A stretch of 64,000 bases of DNA from Amaurobius ferox (lineage: Eukaryota > Arthropoda > Arachnida > Araneae > Amaurobiidae): the NCBI GenBank assembly GCA_951213105.1, contig OX578140.1, positions 33,323,518 to 33,387,517 of the forward strand, in the 5' to 3' direction. The notes under the pieces are model-generated. The model was not told the DNA's origin, did not search any database, and was given only the letters and a program-made list of their open reading frames with translations. The translations under genes and the position numbers were made by a program. Position 1 is the first letter of the stretch. The number at the start of each line of letters is the position of its first letter. Below are positions 1-12,774 of this stretch, in pieces.

Positions 1-1562
1 AGGTATTTTTTTTTTATATAAGCAGAATAAATATTAAATTTCTTCCTTCAAAATTTGTCACTTCCCGCTATAATCATATCTTTGTTGCCCTTTGGCTATC
101 GATTTTATGCATGTATTATTTGAGGTAAATAAAACAATTTGAATTATTCTATGATTTTTTTTTTAATATATACTATAAATTAAAAAAAATATTATTTATA
201 CATAAGCTTTAGTACAAATTTAAATGCTATGAACAAATGTTTATTTTTTATGGTGAATAAGTTTTCGACCACATAGACTTGCAAAGCAGGATTTTCTATG
301 GTGACCAATATTAAAACAGTGAAATGTGGCAGCTTAAAAATACTGAATGAAAAAATACGTGTGAACTTATTCCACATTCTACCCAACATAAAAGAAATTT
401 ATAAGCCTCACCAGGCACATGCTAGTGAGCCACTAATATTAAGGATAAAAATATGCTTGTTTTTATTTTCTTTGCTTGGAAATATATTTCTTTTATCTCA
501 TATAAAATGTAAACAACACTGTATATAATGTATGGTTGTTTTCAGTCATCTTACGAAGAGTACATATGTTATGAAGATATATTGTTTTTCAATTGTGGTG
601 GTGGTGGGGGGGGGGGGGGGGGGGAGGTTGTCAAAATTTATGAGATAGGTAAGGTGTCACCATGGAAAAAGTGACTTCTTTAAAGTAGAACACATTGAAA
701 AATTATTTTTTGAAGCCAATAGTGGCGACTTGTGACTTTAGAAGTGGGTGAAGCAGATTCAGCAGCAAAATTTCCCTTCCTCTTCAATAACGGACATCTT
801 CAAAACACATCACACTATTGATACAAGTGTTGTCAAATATTATCTAAAAATAGCCAAACAAGTCTGAAAAATTTGCCAAATATTAATAATAACCTATTCA
901 ACCGATAACTTTAGGGTAATATTTAAGTATTTATTGTACATATTCTTTTTCTTATAGTTTATATTTCCTTAAGAACAGAAACAAGGAGGTCCTTGATAGG
1001 AAGGGGAACACTGTCACAAATATCAGCGCTATATTATAGTTTAAAGTATACAAACTTTTTTCCATGTTAACTGAATGTGACATTATCCAATCTGTTTTCA
1101 ATCCACATTAGCTTGGATAATAGGGACTCTATTGTATTTATGTTTTTGCAAAATGAATGCATTCCTTTTCTTCGATGAATTTTTTAATTATTATTTTTAG
1201 TATTTTTTTGTTTAATTGTATAAATTATCAATAAGTTTTCACTTGTCATTTTTAAAATTTTAAAACTGATCATTGGGAATACACAGGGGCTGATTGTCAT
1301 TATCACGTTTTGAAAAAAAAATTCAATTTGGCGATCATGAATTCTGACGATGTCAAAATAAAAAATTATGGTTTACTAATTGTAATGAAAACTACTTTTC
1401 CAAAACAATGATCTTTGGAATTTGAGAATTTATAAATTAAATCAAATTTTTCAAATAGAAAGTCAAAATAAAATTTAGCAGATAAAAACACCATTTTACG
1501 AAAGATTTCATTTGATAAAAGTAATCAAAACTCCAGAGTAACCCCTGGAAATACATAAAAAA
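1..1562. other. Non-coding AT-rich stretch
   Basis: No open frame with recognisable protein similarity is visible on either strand. It holds a run of 19 G at 606-624 and otherwise AT-rich sequence. Short open frames near 192-528 look like chance frames. Confidence 0.5.
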
Positions 1563-2987
1563 TCTATATATACTAATTGCCAAGTGTCCGTCTGTTTATC
1601 TGTCATGCTTTTTTTAGGCACTTCTCAAATAGATAGACTTGCAACCTGGTACATGGCTCGATCGTTTAATAAAAACCCCTGAAAAAAATCTTATTTTCCG
1701 AAGAGAGGGTGATCCACACCAAAACGTTTGAAAAGTGAAATGATAGAAAAGCATGCTTTGCGATAACATAAGACTTCAAATTTGGTGTACAGGTAAATCG
1801 TTCGAAAGGAAAAGAGTGTATAATTTCAGAATTCCAATATTTTCTACTTAAGGGGGTGCCGCACAGGTAAATCATTCGAAAGGAAAAAAGTGTATAATTT
1901 CAGATTTCCAATATTTTCTACTTAAGGGGGATGCCGCACAGGTAAATCGTTCGAAAGGAAAAAAGTGTATAATTTCAGATTTCCAATATTTTCTACTTAA
2001 GGGGGATGCCGCACAGGTAAATCGTTCGAAAGGAAAAAAGTGTATAATTTCAGATTTCCAATATTTTCTACTTAAGGGGGTGCCGCACACCAAAATGTTC
2101 GATTTGCCGAATAAATGAGAAACAACACCTTTAAAATTTTATAAAGGCTTGAAATTTGGTATATGGTGCAAATCATTTAATGAAAACACCCAACATGAAT
2201 ATAGTGATATGATAGACGAATATAGGTTAATTGATAAAAAAAAACGCTTCAGAATGAGAAATATTTCAAATCTGGTGTATGGGAAGATAGTTTGGAAGGG
2301 AAAAAGTGTACAATTTCAGTTTTCCAATATTTTCTACTTTAGGGGGTGCGGCACACCAAAATGTTCAATTTTCGGAATAAAAGAGAAATGCCACTTTAAA
2401 AACGTGATAGAGGTATATGGGTGAATCATCTGATAGAAAACCCAAGAAGAATGGGTTTTTTTAAAATGTATATTTAAGGGGGTGGATACTCCACACAAAA
2501 ACATTCGAAAGGTGAAATGATATAAAAGGCATACTTTGCGATAAGATAACTTCAAATTTGATGCATGGGTAAATAGTTGGGAAGGAAGTGGCAATTTCAG
2601 TATTCCAACATTAGCTATTGTAGGGGGTGCGGCTCACTACAACATTCGATTTGATGAACAAATGAAAAACGCCTCCTTTACAATGTGATAGAGGCTTGAA
2701 ATTTAGTAGATGGGCTAATTATTTGATAAAAAACCCAAGATGAATACGGCTTTTCAAAAATGTTCATTTAGGGGGGGGGGGGGGGGGTTACACAGAAAAA
2801 CATTCGAAAGGTGAAGGGATAGAAAAAATATGCATCGCAATAGCATAGAAACTTCACATTTTGTATACGGGTAGATAGTTTGAAAGTATATGTCAAATAA
2901 ATGTGAAACACAAATTATTAAACTATTTACATTATTCAGGGGTAGCTTATTTGTGAGATCGTTGATTTTTAACAGGTATTCAACTAG
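1563..2987 (+). mobile_element. Non-autonomous Helitron, copy 1
   Basis: The element starts TCTATATATACTAATTGCC and ends in CTAG, and it lies between a host A (1562) and T (2988), as expected for Helitron insertion. A second copy with the same two ends lies at 38518-40125. The interior is built of repeated blocks that carry GGGGGTGC(T/C)..CACACC, a TTCGAAAGG motif and AATTTCAG..TTCCAATATTTTCTACT. No Rep/helicase coding is visible, so it would need proteins from elsewhere. The 3' hairpin was not verified. Short open frames within it are products of the repeated blocks and not genes. Confidence 0.7.
1849..2090 (+). repeat. Tandem 75-bp repeat inside Helitron copy 1
   Basis: About three units of 75 bp, each with GCCGCACAGGTAAATC, TTCGAAAGGAAAA and ATTTCCAATATTTTCTACTTAAGG. 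The corresponding block is single in the copy at 38518-40125, so this is a local expansion. Confidence 0.8.
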
Positions 2988-3790
2988 TGTTTATTGCTAA
3001 ATGTTGTAAACAAATGCTGAAAATATATAATACCCATCAACCATTGAAACTATGTATGAACTGTTAGATATATGCAGAGGCACAATATCACATAGGCAAC
3101 TGTTTAGGAAATTTATATTTTGATTCACATTTCACTGTCCATCCAAGAATTATTTTCAGCTGTCCCCATGGGGATGATTGATATTCATATTTATAAGCAT
3201 AGCAAGGTACGAGCAGAGTTTCCTTACCATTTACTCAAATATGTTTCTGTTACCGGCCCTGTTTCTCAATTACTCTTTTACCAAATTGGCGAAATATGTA
3301 ACATTTTTATAAAATTCAAAAAGTTATCGGTTATGATAAAGCTTGAATTTCAAAATTCGACATTGGACGATACAATTTTTACTACACTGTCAGAATACTA
3401 TAAATATATTGCAAGTAAAGAAATAATAAATACTTATAGAAAAGGGAAACAAATATGCTTTATTTTCATTATAAACAATAAAAATATACATAACATATAT
3501 GTATATACATACTGCAAGGAAAGCAAATAATGGTCTCTAATTGTCTTCGTTCCTCAATAAAAATTAAAAAGCATCAAAATGTAGACCACATAATAAAAAA
3601 ATCGATGCTGCCCAAGTAAGACATCATCTAGATTTATAATTGAAATCATGCACAAAAGAATTATAAATACGATATTAAAATATATACATGCAAAAAAATA
3701 AGACAATGATGCAATTGAAATAAAAAGACAAATTTAAATGAATTAAATACCGTAAGTGAAATAATTCTTATCCTTACCTCATAAAGATTA
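2988..3790. other. No recognised gene
   Basis: It contains an open frame of 136 codons at 3120-3530 on the plus strand that I do not recognise. Its composition (rich in I, Y, K and N) matches the AT-rich background, and I do not call it a gene. Confidence 0.4.
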
Positions 3791-3796
3791 GAGCTA

Positions 3797-4740
3797 TTAT
3801 AAAGTGCAATTCTCGAGTCGTCTTTCCATATGTTCCTGGACTAGTGTGGATGCTAATAACTTCGCAAATACAGACTTTTCCTTTATTTCCTCATTATCCT
3901 TGTAGCACTGATGTAAAACGTATGAATTTACTATTGAAACATCCAGAATGCGGAAAAAACAGCTAAAGGCCATCTGCGTGTGCGACGACTTGAGGAATGT
4001 TTGGAGCATTTCTCATCAAAACTAACTATTCCACCTTTGTTTGCATTATAATATGCGATAATTTCAGGTTTCTGCGTTTCAATATCAGTGCAAACTCTGT
4101 CATGCATTGAAGAGATGAGTACTGCTGCTTTACCTTTCCTGTTGATATGCGAAATTATTCTAGATTCCTCTCGAAAGCCATATAATGTTGATCCAACTTC
4201 TCTTGTTTTATTAGGTAAAAATTTGGGTCGAATTTCTCTTTTGTTTTCTTTTCATTGTACCGATGTAAGTTAGCTTGTTTTTTCAATAGGATGTCTACAA
4301 GTTCTATGAACGAGAACCAATTATCCGCAGTAACATTTCAATTTGCTCCAAAAATAGGTTGAACAAGGTGCAAAACAGACTACGTTGGTTTAGAAAATTT
4401 TCTGTATTCAGATTGTAGCCCAATTCGGTCAGAGTCTTTTTACCACAATATATGTATGCATTGTAAAGATACCTCATAAAACTGGCACTTTTATGATTAT
4501 ATTGTGTTTTTATTGTTCGTGACGAGGGTCGAACTTCTGAAACAGACCATCGGTACTGATGTTTTCCATATATATATTTAATATCCACTAAGTTTTCATT
4601 ATTTCTTATCTCTTCATTTTCACCCGATTTTTCTGACAATGTTGAATCACTTTCATGTTCGGAATTTATATATTCATCTTCTAAAATACTATCTATATCA
4701 CTAACATCATTTCCAAATTCATTAAACCATCGCAAAATAG
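3797..4740 (-). pseudogene. piggyBac-family transposase, broken
   Basis: Reading the minus strand, the 5' part (about 4740-4310) has an acidic serine-rich leader and a K-H-Q-Y-R-W-S-V motif like the start of piggyBac transposases. Further on come a VTADNWFSF segment (the conserved TADNWF region around a catalytic Asp) and a GTMKRKQK-like block. The 3' part (4009-3797) has RRWPLAVFFRILDVSIVNSYVLH, matching the piggyBac family's RRWP..(I/V)F..(L/M)D pattern. These pieces lie in different frames with stops between them, so the gene is dead. Family membership is by motif recognition. Terminal repeats and the TTAA target site were not identified. Confidence 0.75.
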
Positions 4741-7518
4741 TCTCTTCAAAGTCTTTATCACCATACTCGCTTTGACGGTCCCGTCATGTAGATATTTCAC
4801 AGGAAAAAATTACGTAAACAGAAACGTACCGTCTAGCAGACTGCATCTAATAAAAATATTTTTTTCTTTCAATAACTAAGAATGTGCAAGTGTTGCGAAT
4901 GAGGTGGGGGGGAGAGGACTAATAGCGTAACAATTAGGTGGAGTGATAAGATTGAGGACAAGTTCATTTTTGTGTAAAGGGAAGATTTGTAAATGCAGCA
5001 GTCTCCCAGACAGCAAGTTTCCGGTTAATGTTATTAATGAGAAAATAGAGCTTACCTTTGAATATTTTGAAACTTGCTAGTTCTAGATATTAACAAAATC
5101 CACTTTTTTTAGTTCTTCATTAACAGGAAATTTAAAGCTGCTAATTTTAGAACCATTTTTATAATAAAACAACCAGGAACGACATCAAGAACACACTTGG
5201 CATTTTTAGTTATTAAAATTCAATGAATTATAATAAAAACGAAATAATTTAAAAAGAATAATCAAAATATAAAAGTAAGCTGTAAATCTGTTACGAACAA
5301 TATAATATTAAATATACTTCTTTATGAAAGTACTAAATAAGCTTTACATTTGAATATACAACAGAGCATGCCCTTTAGTCATGAAAAAGCCCACCAAGAA
5401 ATCTAACTACTATGTTCAGGTTTTTCATATACGCTAAACAATAGAGTTAGGTCACTAGGATTTAGCTTAAATATATGCAAAATTCCTTGGCAAACAAAGT
5501 AAGGAGCATATAGTACACTCCACATTCACAATTCCAACATAAACTGCAGATCAGACAAAATTAAATATTGATGGCAAAGAATTTCTAAATAATAAATAAA
5601 TATAAGTGAAGCCTAATAAATAAACAAGCTAAACACTTTTTAGATAGAAAATGTTTTGAGATAGCAATTCAATATTCACATACGCTATGAACATTAAATG
5701 AAAACAAATACAAAATATCACAGGGTTACCGACAGAAATTACGTAAAACAATAACGTATGCATAGAAAGACAGTCAAAGCTTTAATAAATGATAAAATAC
5801 AAAAGTATAAAACACGATAAATTACAAAACTCTGCCCCTACATTTCCGTTAACATATACTACGAACATTGAATGACAAGGCTTAACGTATGATGCAAGAA
5901 AAATGATAAAAACTGCAAAAATTACCAAAAAAATTTAATTTTTTTTTCGGCAGCGACTGTCAGAAACATTAACGAACACATAGTAAAACAGACATACCTG
6001 TAATGGCTATGAAATAATGATAAAATATCCAATGTTCTGGAGATACCCTATGTCGCTCATACGTTTAGCATTAGCAAGCACAATTTCCTAACACCCAACA
6101 CCCTTTCCGATGACGTAGGAGGTTTGGTTTATGACCCCTGTATGGCCTCTTTAGTTCACGAAGGTGACGATAACAACCTTGTTGTTTTGTTTAGAGGAGT
6201 TTTTGTTTCGCATTCGCGGTAAATTTCAGTTTCTTTTTTGAGAAATATGAATATTGATCCAAAGCTTAACGATGGACCAAACACTTCACAAGCCACAAAC
6301 TCACAAAAAACGGAAATGTTTTCTAAAATGTGCAACTGCAAAAGGAATGCATGCGATTTTAAAATGTTACCTATATAAGATGAATACAAGATATAACATT
6401 TTAAATGTTTTCTTATTTCTAAATTAGATTAACTCTACAATAATTTTATTAAATATGAAGCCATGGTCACCCATAGAGGAGGTGAAGGGGGGGGGGGGGT
6501 ACAAGTAGAAATACATTAGAATATTATTAGCAAGTGATGAAAAAAAAATATATACGAGTTTTGTAAATATAAACAGAACTAACAAAATAAAGCAATTCAA
6601 AGGAGTGTACTAAAAATAGGTGAGAAATATATCTAGAACATAAGCTTATGTGAAAATCACTGTAGTCAACAATGTTCTTAAATACTTTTGTATATTAATT
6701 ATTTACATATACTATACTTTGAAAACTTAAAAATATCGTAACCACAATATGCTAAAAATTCACTAGAAAATTATCAATGGCTTTTAAACAAAAGATAAAA
6801 AATTGAGATTGTTGTGTAAAGTGAACTTTAAAGGTAAATAAGATTATTCTTTCTAAAACTCCCGAAAATGCATGGTAGTCATTATTAGTGGGTTTCTTTG
6901 TCTTGATATTGTTTAAACTTAGGTGAATGTCATGTAATTAATTAAAAATGCCTCATATTTTTTAGTATTACATATAACTCTTTTCTATGAATATTAATTA
7001 ATAGAACCATGTTTAACCCAAAATGGCAGATCCATTAGCCTTGCCCAAGAAATTTTCATTCATGAAACATCATGTTCCATATCCAATCATTGTCTTAAGT
7101 TACGCTTGTGGAGTTGGTACCTCAAACGTTCGACTCCAACTCCTTTTGTTGTCTTCTGTTCAACTCCCTGTTTTCTACTATTTGATTCTGATACTGACAT
7201 AAATAGCAAATGTATTAATAAGTAGTTTTTGCAGGATCTTCTGTTTTTGTCATTTCATGCGCCATAAAGCAGCACTTATACGTTACCTATTATGATTATT
7301 ACTATAAAATATAAAAATTTAGACAATTTTATATTATTGGGTGCTAAACAGGCTGATTGCCTGATCACAGTCTCATATAATACTATGAATCTAAAACATC
7401 CTTTTCATATGTATGTAATTATAATTTTTTTTAATTTCTCACAAGTAAAACTTTCATTTTATCAAAAAATGTATCTATAAAAAAATTAAATGTTCTCAAA
7501 CAAAATTAGTTTTATTAA
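4741..7518. other. Intergenic, no gene recognised
   Basis: AT-rich with short chance frames. There is a run of 11 G near 6488. I see no transposase or exon that I can support. Confidence 0.4.
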
Positions 7519-8173
7519 TGTTACGAACATGTAATATTCCCTCACTAAGTCTTTCATGGCTTTAATCTCTTGTTTCACCTCTTCTTTCATTGTTTCTTGT
7601 CTGGCTTTAATCTCTTCTTTCATCGTTTCGTGACAGTCTTTCATCTTGTTTTGTGCAGCTTTCATGGCTTCTTGCATAGCTTTGATAAATTCCATCATTT
7701 CGCTTAACTGTTCCTCGATTGTATTTCTAGTTGGGAGAGCCCTAACCGCTAGTCACAGTTTTAGACACCCTACTCCTGACACCAATTTGTTACGATGCAT
7801 CCTCTGGAACCGTGGATGTGCATTCAGGATACAAGAATGAGACCAAATTTCTGGATAACTAACATGTTTATTCACAAACACAGCATAAACAGAAACAATA
7901 CACAGTAAAACAACACTTAAATACTTTATTAATTTCACAAAATAGGCAATACTATTTTCAAAACATTGACGAAAGTCATTTTACAAAACAGCCGCTACTA
8001 TTCTCAAAACATTGATAAAAATCACAGTTGACGTATGACGTCAACTGCTGTTCTATTGAGGGATGATTTCTTTTTATAGATTCTCCATAGGGAAAAAATG
8101 TCTGTATGGGTGTTTTTTCTGTCTTGTTCTAAAAAAAAGGACTCCAGTGAGGGAATATTATACGTTCGCAACA
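7519..8173 (-). mobile_element. Truncated LTR retrotransposon with inverted terminus
   Basis: On the minus strand, an LTR-like unit runs from TGTTGCGAAC (8173) to CGTAACA (7788), so it starts TG and ends CA. It has a TATA-like CTATAAAAAG. Next comes AATTGGTGTCAGGAGT (7787-7772), which fits a primer-binding site, then a leader and a short open frame from 7698 rich in E, K, M and Q that resembles a gag-like coiled coil. The element ends abruptly: 7519-7546 is the inverted counterpart of the LTR start, so the whole piece is bounded by inverted repeats of about 28 bp. The gypsy-like assignment is inference. Confidence 0.6.
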
Positions 8174-8870
8174 ATAATTTTATTTTGGAATTGGAGTCCA
8201 TATTTTTATAGACTCTGCCCCTCCATAGCCCTGATATATACATACATTATGAATACAGTTAATGAATTTTGTCACATGTTACAGTTGTATAATTTAAAAA
8301 TGTTAAATATTATGTTTGCTACAATTTTCTTTTTCTTATTTTAGAATTTAAAATATGGAAAAATACATTTGGAAAAGTATAAAAGCTGGTAAATCCGGAG
8401 AATATGTCACCACACGTATTTTTCTAAATACAAAATCGGGCCAAATTGGCGCATTCTCCCGTGTTTTGAAATTGGCCTCCCATTCTAAATGACCCATTTC
8501 TAACCATTCTAAATGATCACAATTCTAAATGATATCATTTTCTTTCTTTAGAAATAGGCTCCTCCTACCAAAATGATGTTTTGGTAGGAGAAGTTGATTT
8601 CTAAAGACTGGCTGCTGTGTTTGTTCTAAACAAGATTTTCTAATGTAAATGATAGTGTAATTTAATTTAAATAACAGTGAATAATACTCATAAAAATGTT
8701 ACAAAATCAGATTTTGGTGTATTTTAAGAAAATTGAATAACTTTGTAAAACTTCAGAATAAAAAATAAATAATACTCATATAAATGTTCTAAAATCAGAT
8801 TTTTGTGAAATTTAAAATTTTTATGCTACAATTTTATATGTGCATATCGCACGTAGAGAGATTACTTTCT
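8174..8870. other. Non-coding spacer
   Basis: AT-rich with no recognised gene. It holds short self-similar motifs such as CTAAATGA and TTGGTAGGAG. Confidence 0.4.
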
Positions 8871-8889
8871 CCGTGCAACCAAGGATCCA

Positions 8890-9300
8890 TATAAAGGCAG
8901 GGGAACGAATGTACCAGTGGTCCGTGTAGAGGCAGGGGTTCGACCTAAAGGTTAAAATCTGTGGAATGGATGTACCAGTGGTCTGTGTAAGGGCAGGGGT
9001 TCGACCTAAAGGTCAAAATCTGTAGAACGAATGTACCAGTGGTCCGTACAGGGGCAGGGGTTCGACCTAAAGGTCGTTCTACACTGGAACAGGACCCCCA
9101 GTGATCTCCGGTTTATTAGGAACTGTCGCCTGCGGTGCCCAGATGCAGAATATGCTACAATTTTATCTGTGCATATCGCACGTAGCTAGATCACTATCTC
9201 CATGCAACCGAAGATCCGTACATGATCAGAGGTTCGATCTGAAGGTCGAAATCTATGGAACGAATGTTCCAGTGCTCCATGTAGAGTCAGGGGTTTGACC
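8890..9300 (+). repeat. 61-bp minisatellite
   Basis: Three close units (GTACCAGTGGTC starts at 8911, 8972 and 9033; period 61 bp) are followed by diverged units near 9250. Each unit carries GGGGTTCGACCTAAAGGT, which looks like a tRNA B-box, so the unit may derive from a tRNA-type promoter. Further units occur at 11565-11680. Confidence 0.8.
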
Positions 9301-9349
9301 AAAATGTTGAAATCTGTAAAACGAATATGCTGTGGGTCAATGGTCTATG

Positions 9350-10010
9350 TTATAAAAAAGTTCGTACTCTAACAAAATTTCAAAAAATTGATACTTATAA
9401 AAAAGTTTGCACTCTAACTGTAAAGATTAAGAACTTTTAAAAGATGAAGCAATTTTCTAAACACAAGAATATAAACCAAGTTTCAAAACACAGGATAAAT
9501 TAAACAAAAACACTAACCTTCAGGACTTATAGAAGAAACATACTTATAACTCATACTCCCTTTCATAACACACCAATTAATCACTTCTTTCAGACCGTTA
9601 TTTCCCAAATTATAGTAGAATTTTATACAAGATTCATTCAAACCAACATCCACTTTAGAACATTTCACAAAACTACATTCACCATCCATTTTGCTCGCTC
9701 TTACCAGAAGACATAAAGAAAATATATATGATCAACAATAACAGCAAATCCATAAAACTAAAACTAAAGTTAAAAATAATTTTTAATTTAATAATTTGCA
9801 AAATAAATCAAATAATAAAATTACGCACGACTTTAGCTAAAAATGTTGATAAAAATGCTTTTTATTTACATCATAAAACTGTAGCAACCACAGAAACATA
9901 TTCTTATATGTGTTCTTATTAGATGTTACACAATTACTGCCAAAAACATCCGATACAAGAGGCTACCAGATTACAACATTAAGCGCTCGCAAGCTGCGTG
10001 GCTTATTCTC
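9350..10010 (-). pseudogene. Merlin/ISXO2-like element remnant, copy 1
   Basis: This block is a diverged copy of 11680-12240: both share AACAAAATTTCAAAAAATTGATA, a zinc-ribbon-like coding remnant read on the minus strand, and a downstream GTAGCAACCACAGAAA block. In this copy the minus-strand remnant keeps a LKEVINW-like segment but has lost the paired cysteines and has stops. The family name is low-confidence inference. Confidence 0.45.
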
Positions 10011-10083
10011 TTAACCAAGGTGACCTATTCTCTCGATTAACCCAAAAGCTGCTTTCGTCATACATTCTACTATAGAAAAGTCA

Positions 10084-10626
10084 ATGCATACAGTAAAATA
10101 CTTTTATTGTAACAGGTCTGGAACGTATGCCTCCAGATCTTTGGGAAAGCGTAATGTAAAATTCCATGGCCTTACCAAGATTGGTGCAAGTTGTCTTGCA
10201 AGGATCAAAGTCTGCATAGAAAAAGTGACTGTTACAGTCCACTCTTTGCATAATGGCCATAAAAATCAGCTTGCCTACTTACACATCCCCCAAGATGATA
10301 GGGAAACCATAGCAAGCCAACTGTCACAGGGTGTACAATATTCTCACATCCTTCAAAATATTTACTCAGGAAAAGTAAATGAAATAGAAAGAAAGCATTT
10401 GTGTAACAAACTACCAAACATTCTAATCAAAACAACAGAGCATATTAAGAATGCAAGTTTAACTTTACAATTAGCCAATGCTATTCCTGGTCCATCTAAT
10501 TTGGAAATTAAAAGTAAACATCTCCATAATAAAAAAACAGAAAGACAGAAAAGATTCTTCTCAACAAAAAAGAGAGAGAAAATAAAAAAAGCAAATTTGA
10601 AAAACCTTCACACAGTGAAAAACTAA
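10084..10626 (+). CDS. Small protein with GCM/FAR1/FLYWCH-like zinc-binding N-terminus
   Basis: A 180-codon frame from ATG to TAA. The N-terminal 65 residues show F-Y-C-N-R-S-G, then a basic stretch G-K-R-x-V-K-x-H-G, then K-I-G-A-S-C-x-A-R-I-K-V and a closing H-x-x-x-N-G-H. This C..C..H..H spacing is like the WRKY-GCM1 type zinc fingers found in FAR1/MULE-type transposase relatives. The C-terminal part is basic and K-rich (about residues 140-180) with no further domain. It sits between two copies of a repeated block, so it may be part of a transposon or a host gene fragment. It may be only the first exon or a truncated N-terminus. The fold assignment is inference from pattern. Confidence 0.45.
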   Translation: MHTVKYFYCNRSGTYASRSLGKRNVKFHGLTKIGASCLARIKVCIEKVTVTVHSLHNGHKNQLAYLHIPQDDRETIASQLSQGVQYSHILQNIYSGKVNEIERKHLCNKLPNILIKTTEHIKNASLTLQLANAIPGPSNLEIKSKHLHNKKTERQKRFFSTKKREKIKKANLKNLHTVKN

Positions 10627-11560
10627 ATATGAAAATTCCAAAGACAATGGAGAGGAGCATTCCTATTGTAAAATATAAGACATGTTTGTACAATATTGTA
10701 AAATATATGACATGTTTGTAAAATGTAAGGCATGCCTAAATGTTTATTTTTACTTCCAATCTCTAGTATTTTTTACTTTCACATTACTAATTATAATATG
10801 CCAATATTATATTATAATATGCCAATATTGGCCGCATAAAAGCAAAGGGGAGACATATCCTAATCCCCCCCTCCCATGGTCTAACTACAATAAACAATCT
10901 ATAAGAGGTTTTGAATATTAGACTACTGTAAATTTTTTTTCTTTAGCAAAAAACATCCATAGCATATTTAAATACATTTTAAACTGAATGCAGTGAATTG
11001 AGTGTGGTTGTAAATTTTATTTATTAAATGAGTCAAATCATTATACCAGCGTAAATTTTCTAAGTCAGCTATGCCTATTGGGAAGTATAAAAAGGCACAA
11101 TGTATGAAATATTAAACATTTATACTTGGAATTTTTTTTTATAATCATTTTACAAATGTTTACATTCAGAAATAAAGTATTTACAATTAATTTTTTTTTT
11201 TACATTTATTAAATGGAATTTAATTTTTTAAATAGAAATTAAAAGAATTTTTTTTTGAATAGATGGTTGGTTTATAGAAACTTTATGAAGTAATTCATTA
11301 CATAACATCTATAAGTATCACTTTCGACTGCCACCTGTATATTTGTTATGGTGAATCTTATAATTCTATATTTACAGCAATGAAACTTTTCTACTGCATT
11401 CAAATTTATTGTGAAATGGGAACATTATTTCATCAAATGCTTTTCCATCCTGGTACGATTTAGAGAAGTTTTGTACAAATAAATAAAAATTGGTTATTTC
11501 TTTTTCATTAATTATGGTCATAACATCATTTTAGCAGACATCAACCACGATTCTTGAAAG
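10627..11560. other. Non-coding spacer
   Basis: AT-rich. A 19-bp unit ATATTATAATATGCCAATATT is nearly duplicated near 10793-10830. No gene is supported. Confidence 0.4.
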
Positions 11561-11564
11561 TGTA

Positions 11565-11680
11565 ACTAAAGGTCAAAATCTGTGGAACGAATGTACCAGT
11601 GGTCCATATAGGGTCAGGAGTTCAACCTAAAGGTCGAAACTCGTGGAACGATGTACCAGTGGTCTGTGTTAGAAAAAAAT
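11565..11680 (+). repeat. Second array of the 61-bp minisatellite
   Basis: About two units with GGAACGAATGTACCAGTGGTC and CGACCTAAA-like or CAACCTAAA motifs, matching 8890-9300. As in that array, a Merlin-like block follows. Confidence 0.75.
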
Positions 11681-12240
11681 TTGTACTCGAACAAAATTTC
11701 AAAAAATTGATATTTATAAAAAGTTTGTACTCTAATTGAAAAGATTAAGAACTTTTAAAGGTGGAAGCAATTTTCTAAACACAGAAAACTATAAACCAAG
11801 TTTCAAAACACAGGATAAATTAAACAAAAAAACACTGACCTTCAGAACTCCTTTTCTGGCTGAAATGCTAAAAACGCTCCATTCAAACAAATCAGTCGTT
11901 CGGTCTCTCACACTCAATTTAATTTCATCTCCACATTTAGGACAAACATACTTATCACACATAATCCCTTTCATAACATACCAATTAATCACTTCTTTCA
12001 AACTTTTATTTTCCAAATTATAGTAGAATTTTATACAAAAAATCAAATAGTAATAATCAATCAGTGCAACTATGGCAAAAGAAATGTGCTTCTACATCAG
12101 AAAACTGCAGCAACCACAGAAATGTATTCTTACATCACATTCGGGAATATTCTTATTGGATGTTACACAATTACCGCTGAAAAACACAGATACAAGAGGT
12201 TACCAGATTACAACATAAAGTACTTGCAATCAGAACGCTT
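11680..12240 (-). pseudogene. Merlin/ISXO2-like transposase N-terminus, copy 2
   Basis: On the minus strand 12046-11789 encodes L-K-E-V-I-N-W-Y-V followed by C-D-K-Y-V-C-P-K-C-G-D, a zinc-ribbon half that resembles the N-terminus of ISXO2-like DDE transposases of the Merlin/IS1595 group. No DDE domain follows, so this is a fragment or one exon. The flanks repeat those of 9350-10010. Confidence in the family is moderate at best. Confidence 0.45.
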
Positions 12241-12774
12241 AGAGGCGAGTGAGCTGAAAGTGCGGTGGTTTGGTCTCCGGATTAGCCCAAACTTGCATTT
12301 AATGTACATGTATGTACATTCTGTGATGTATATTTAATATACATTTATTCTTGAGTTATTGTGCCCTCACGGCACAGGATATCTTTCTGAAATTTGTTTA
12401 AGTAGTTTTTAAATTTATTTTATCATTAAAATCTCAAATTTTTGAAAATTTATAATATATAAATATTTTTGAAAGTTTTATCAGATTTATAAAATTACAA
12501 TTAATGAATTTTATTTTTACCGACAATATTTTTTTAATTAAAATTTTTTTCCATATATGCAGTATTTCCCTGTCTGTTGTCTAATGCAAATACGGTGCTG
12601 TTTTAACTAGAGTACTAAAACATAAGTCAGTAGGGCTATATCTAACAAGCCAGGCTGAAGGTTTTAAAATTAGTAGTCAGTTGTATTTTACACCTATAAA
12701 TTTTATTTTGAAATTCTAAAAAATCAATTGTTCATTTCTTACTTTTAACAATTTAACTAATACATGACTAATAA

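Noticed and set aside
1872..2093. A repeated peptide encoded on the minus strand
   Set aside because: It is produced by the 75-bp tandem repeat of the Helitron.
3120..3530. A 136-codon plus-strand ORF as a gene
   Set aside because: No motif recognised, background-like composition and no splice or polyadenylation context.
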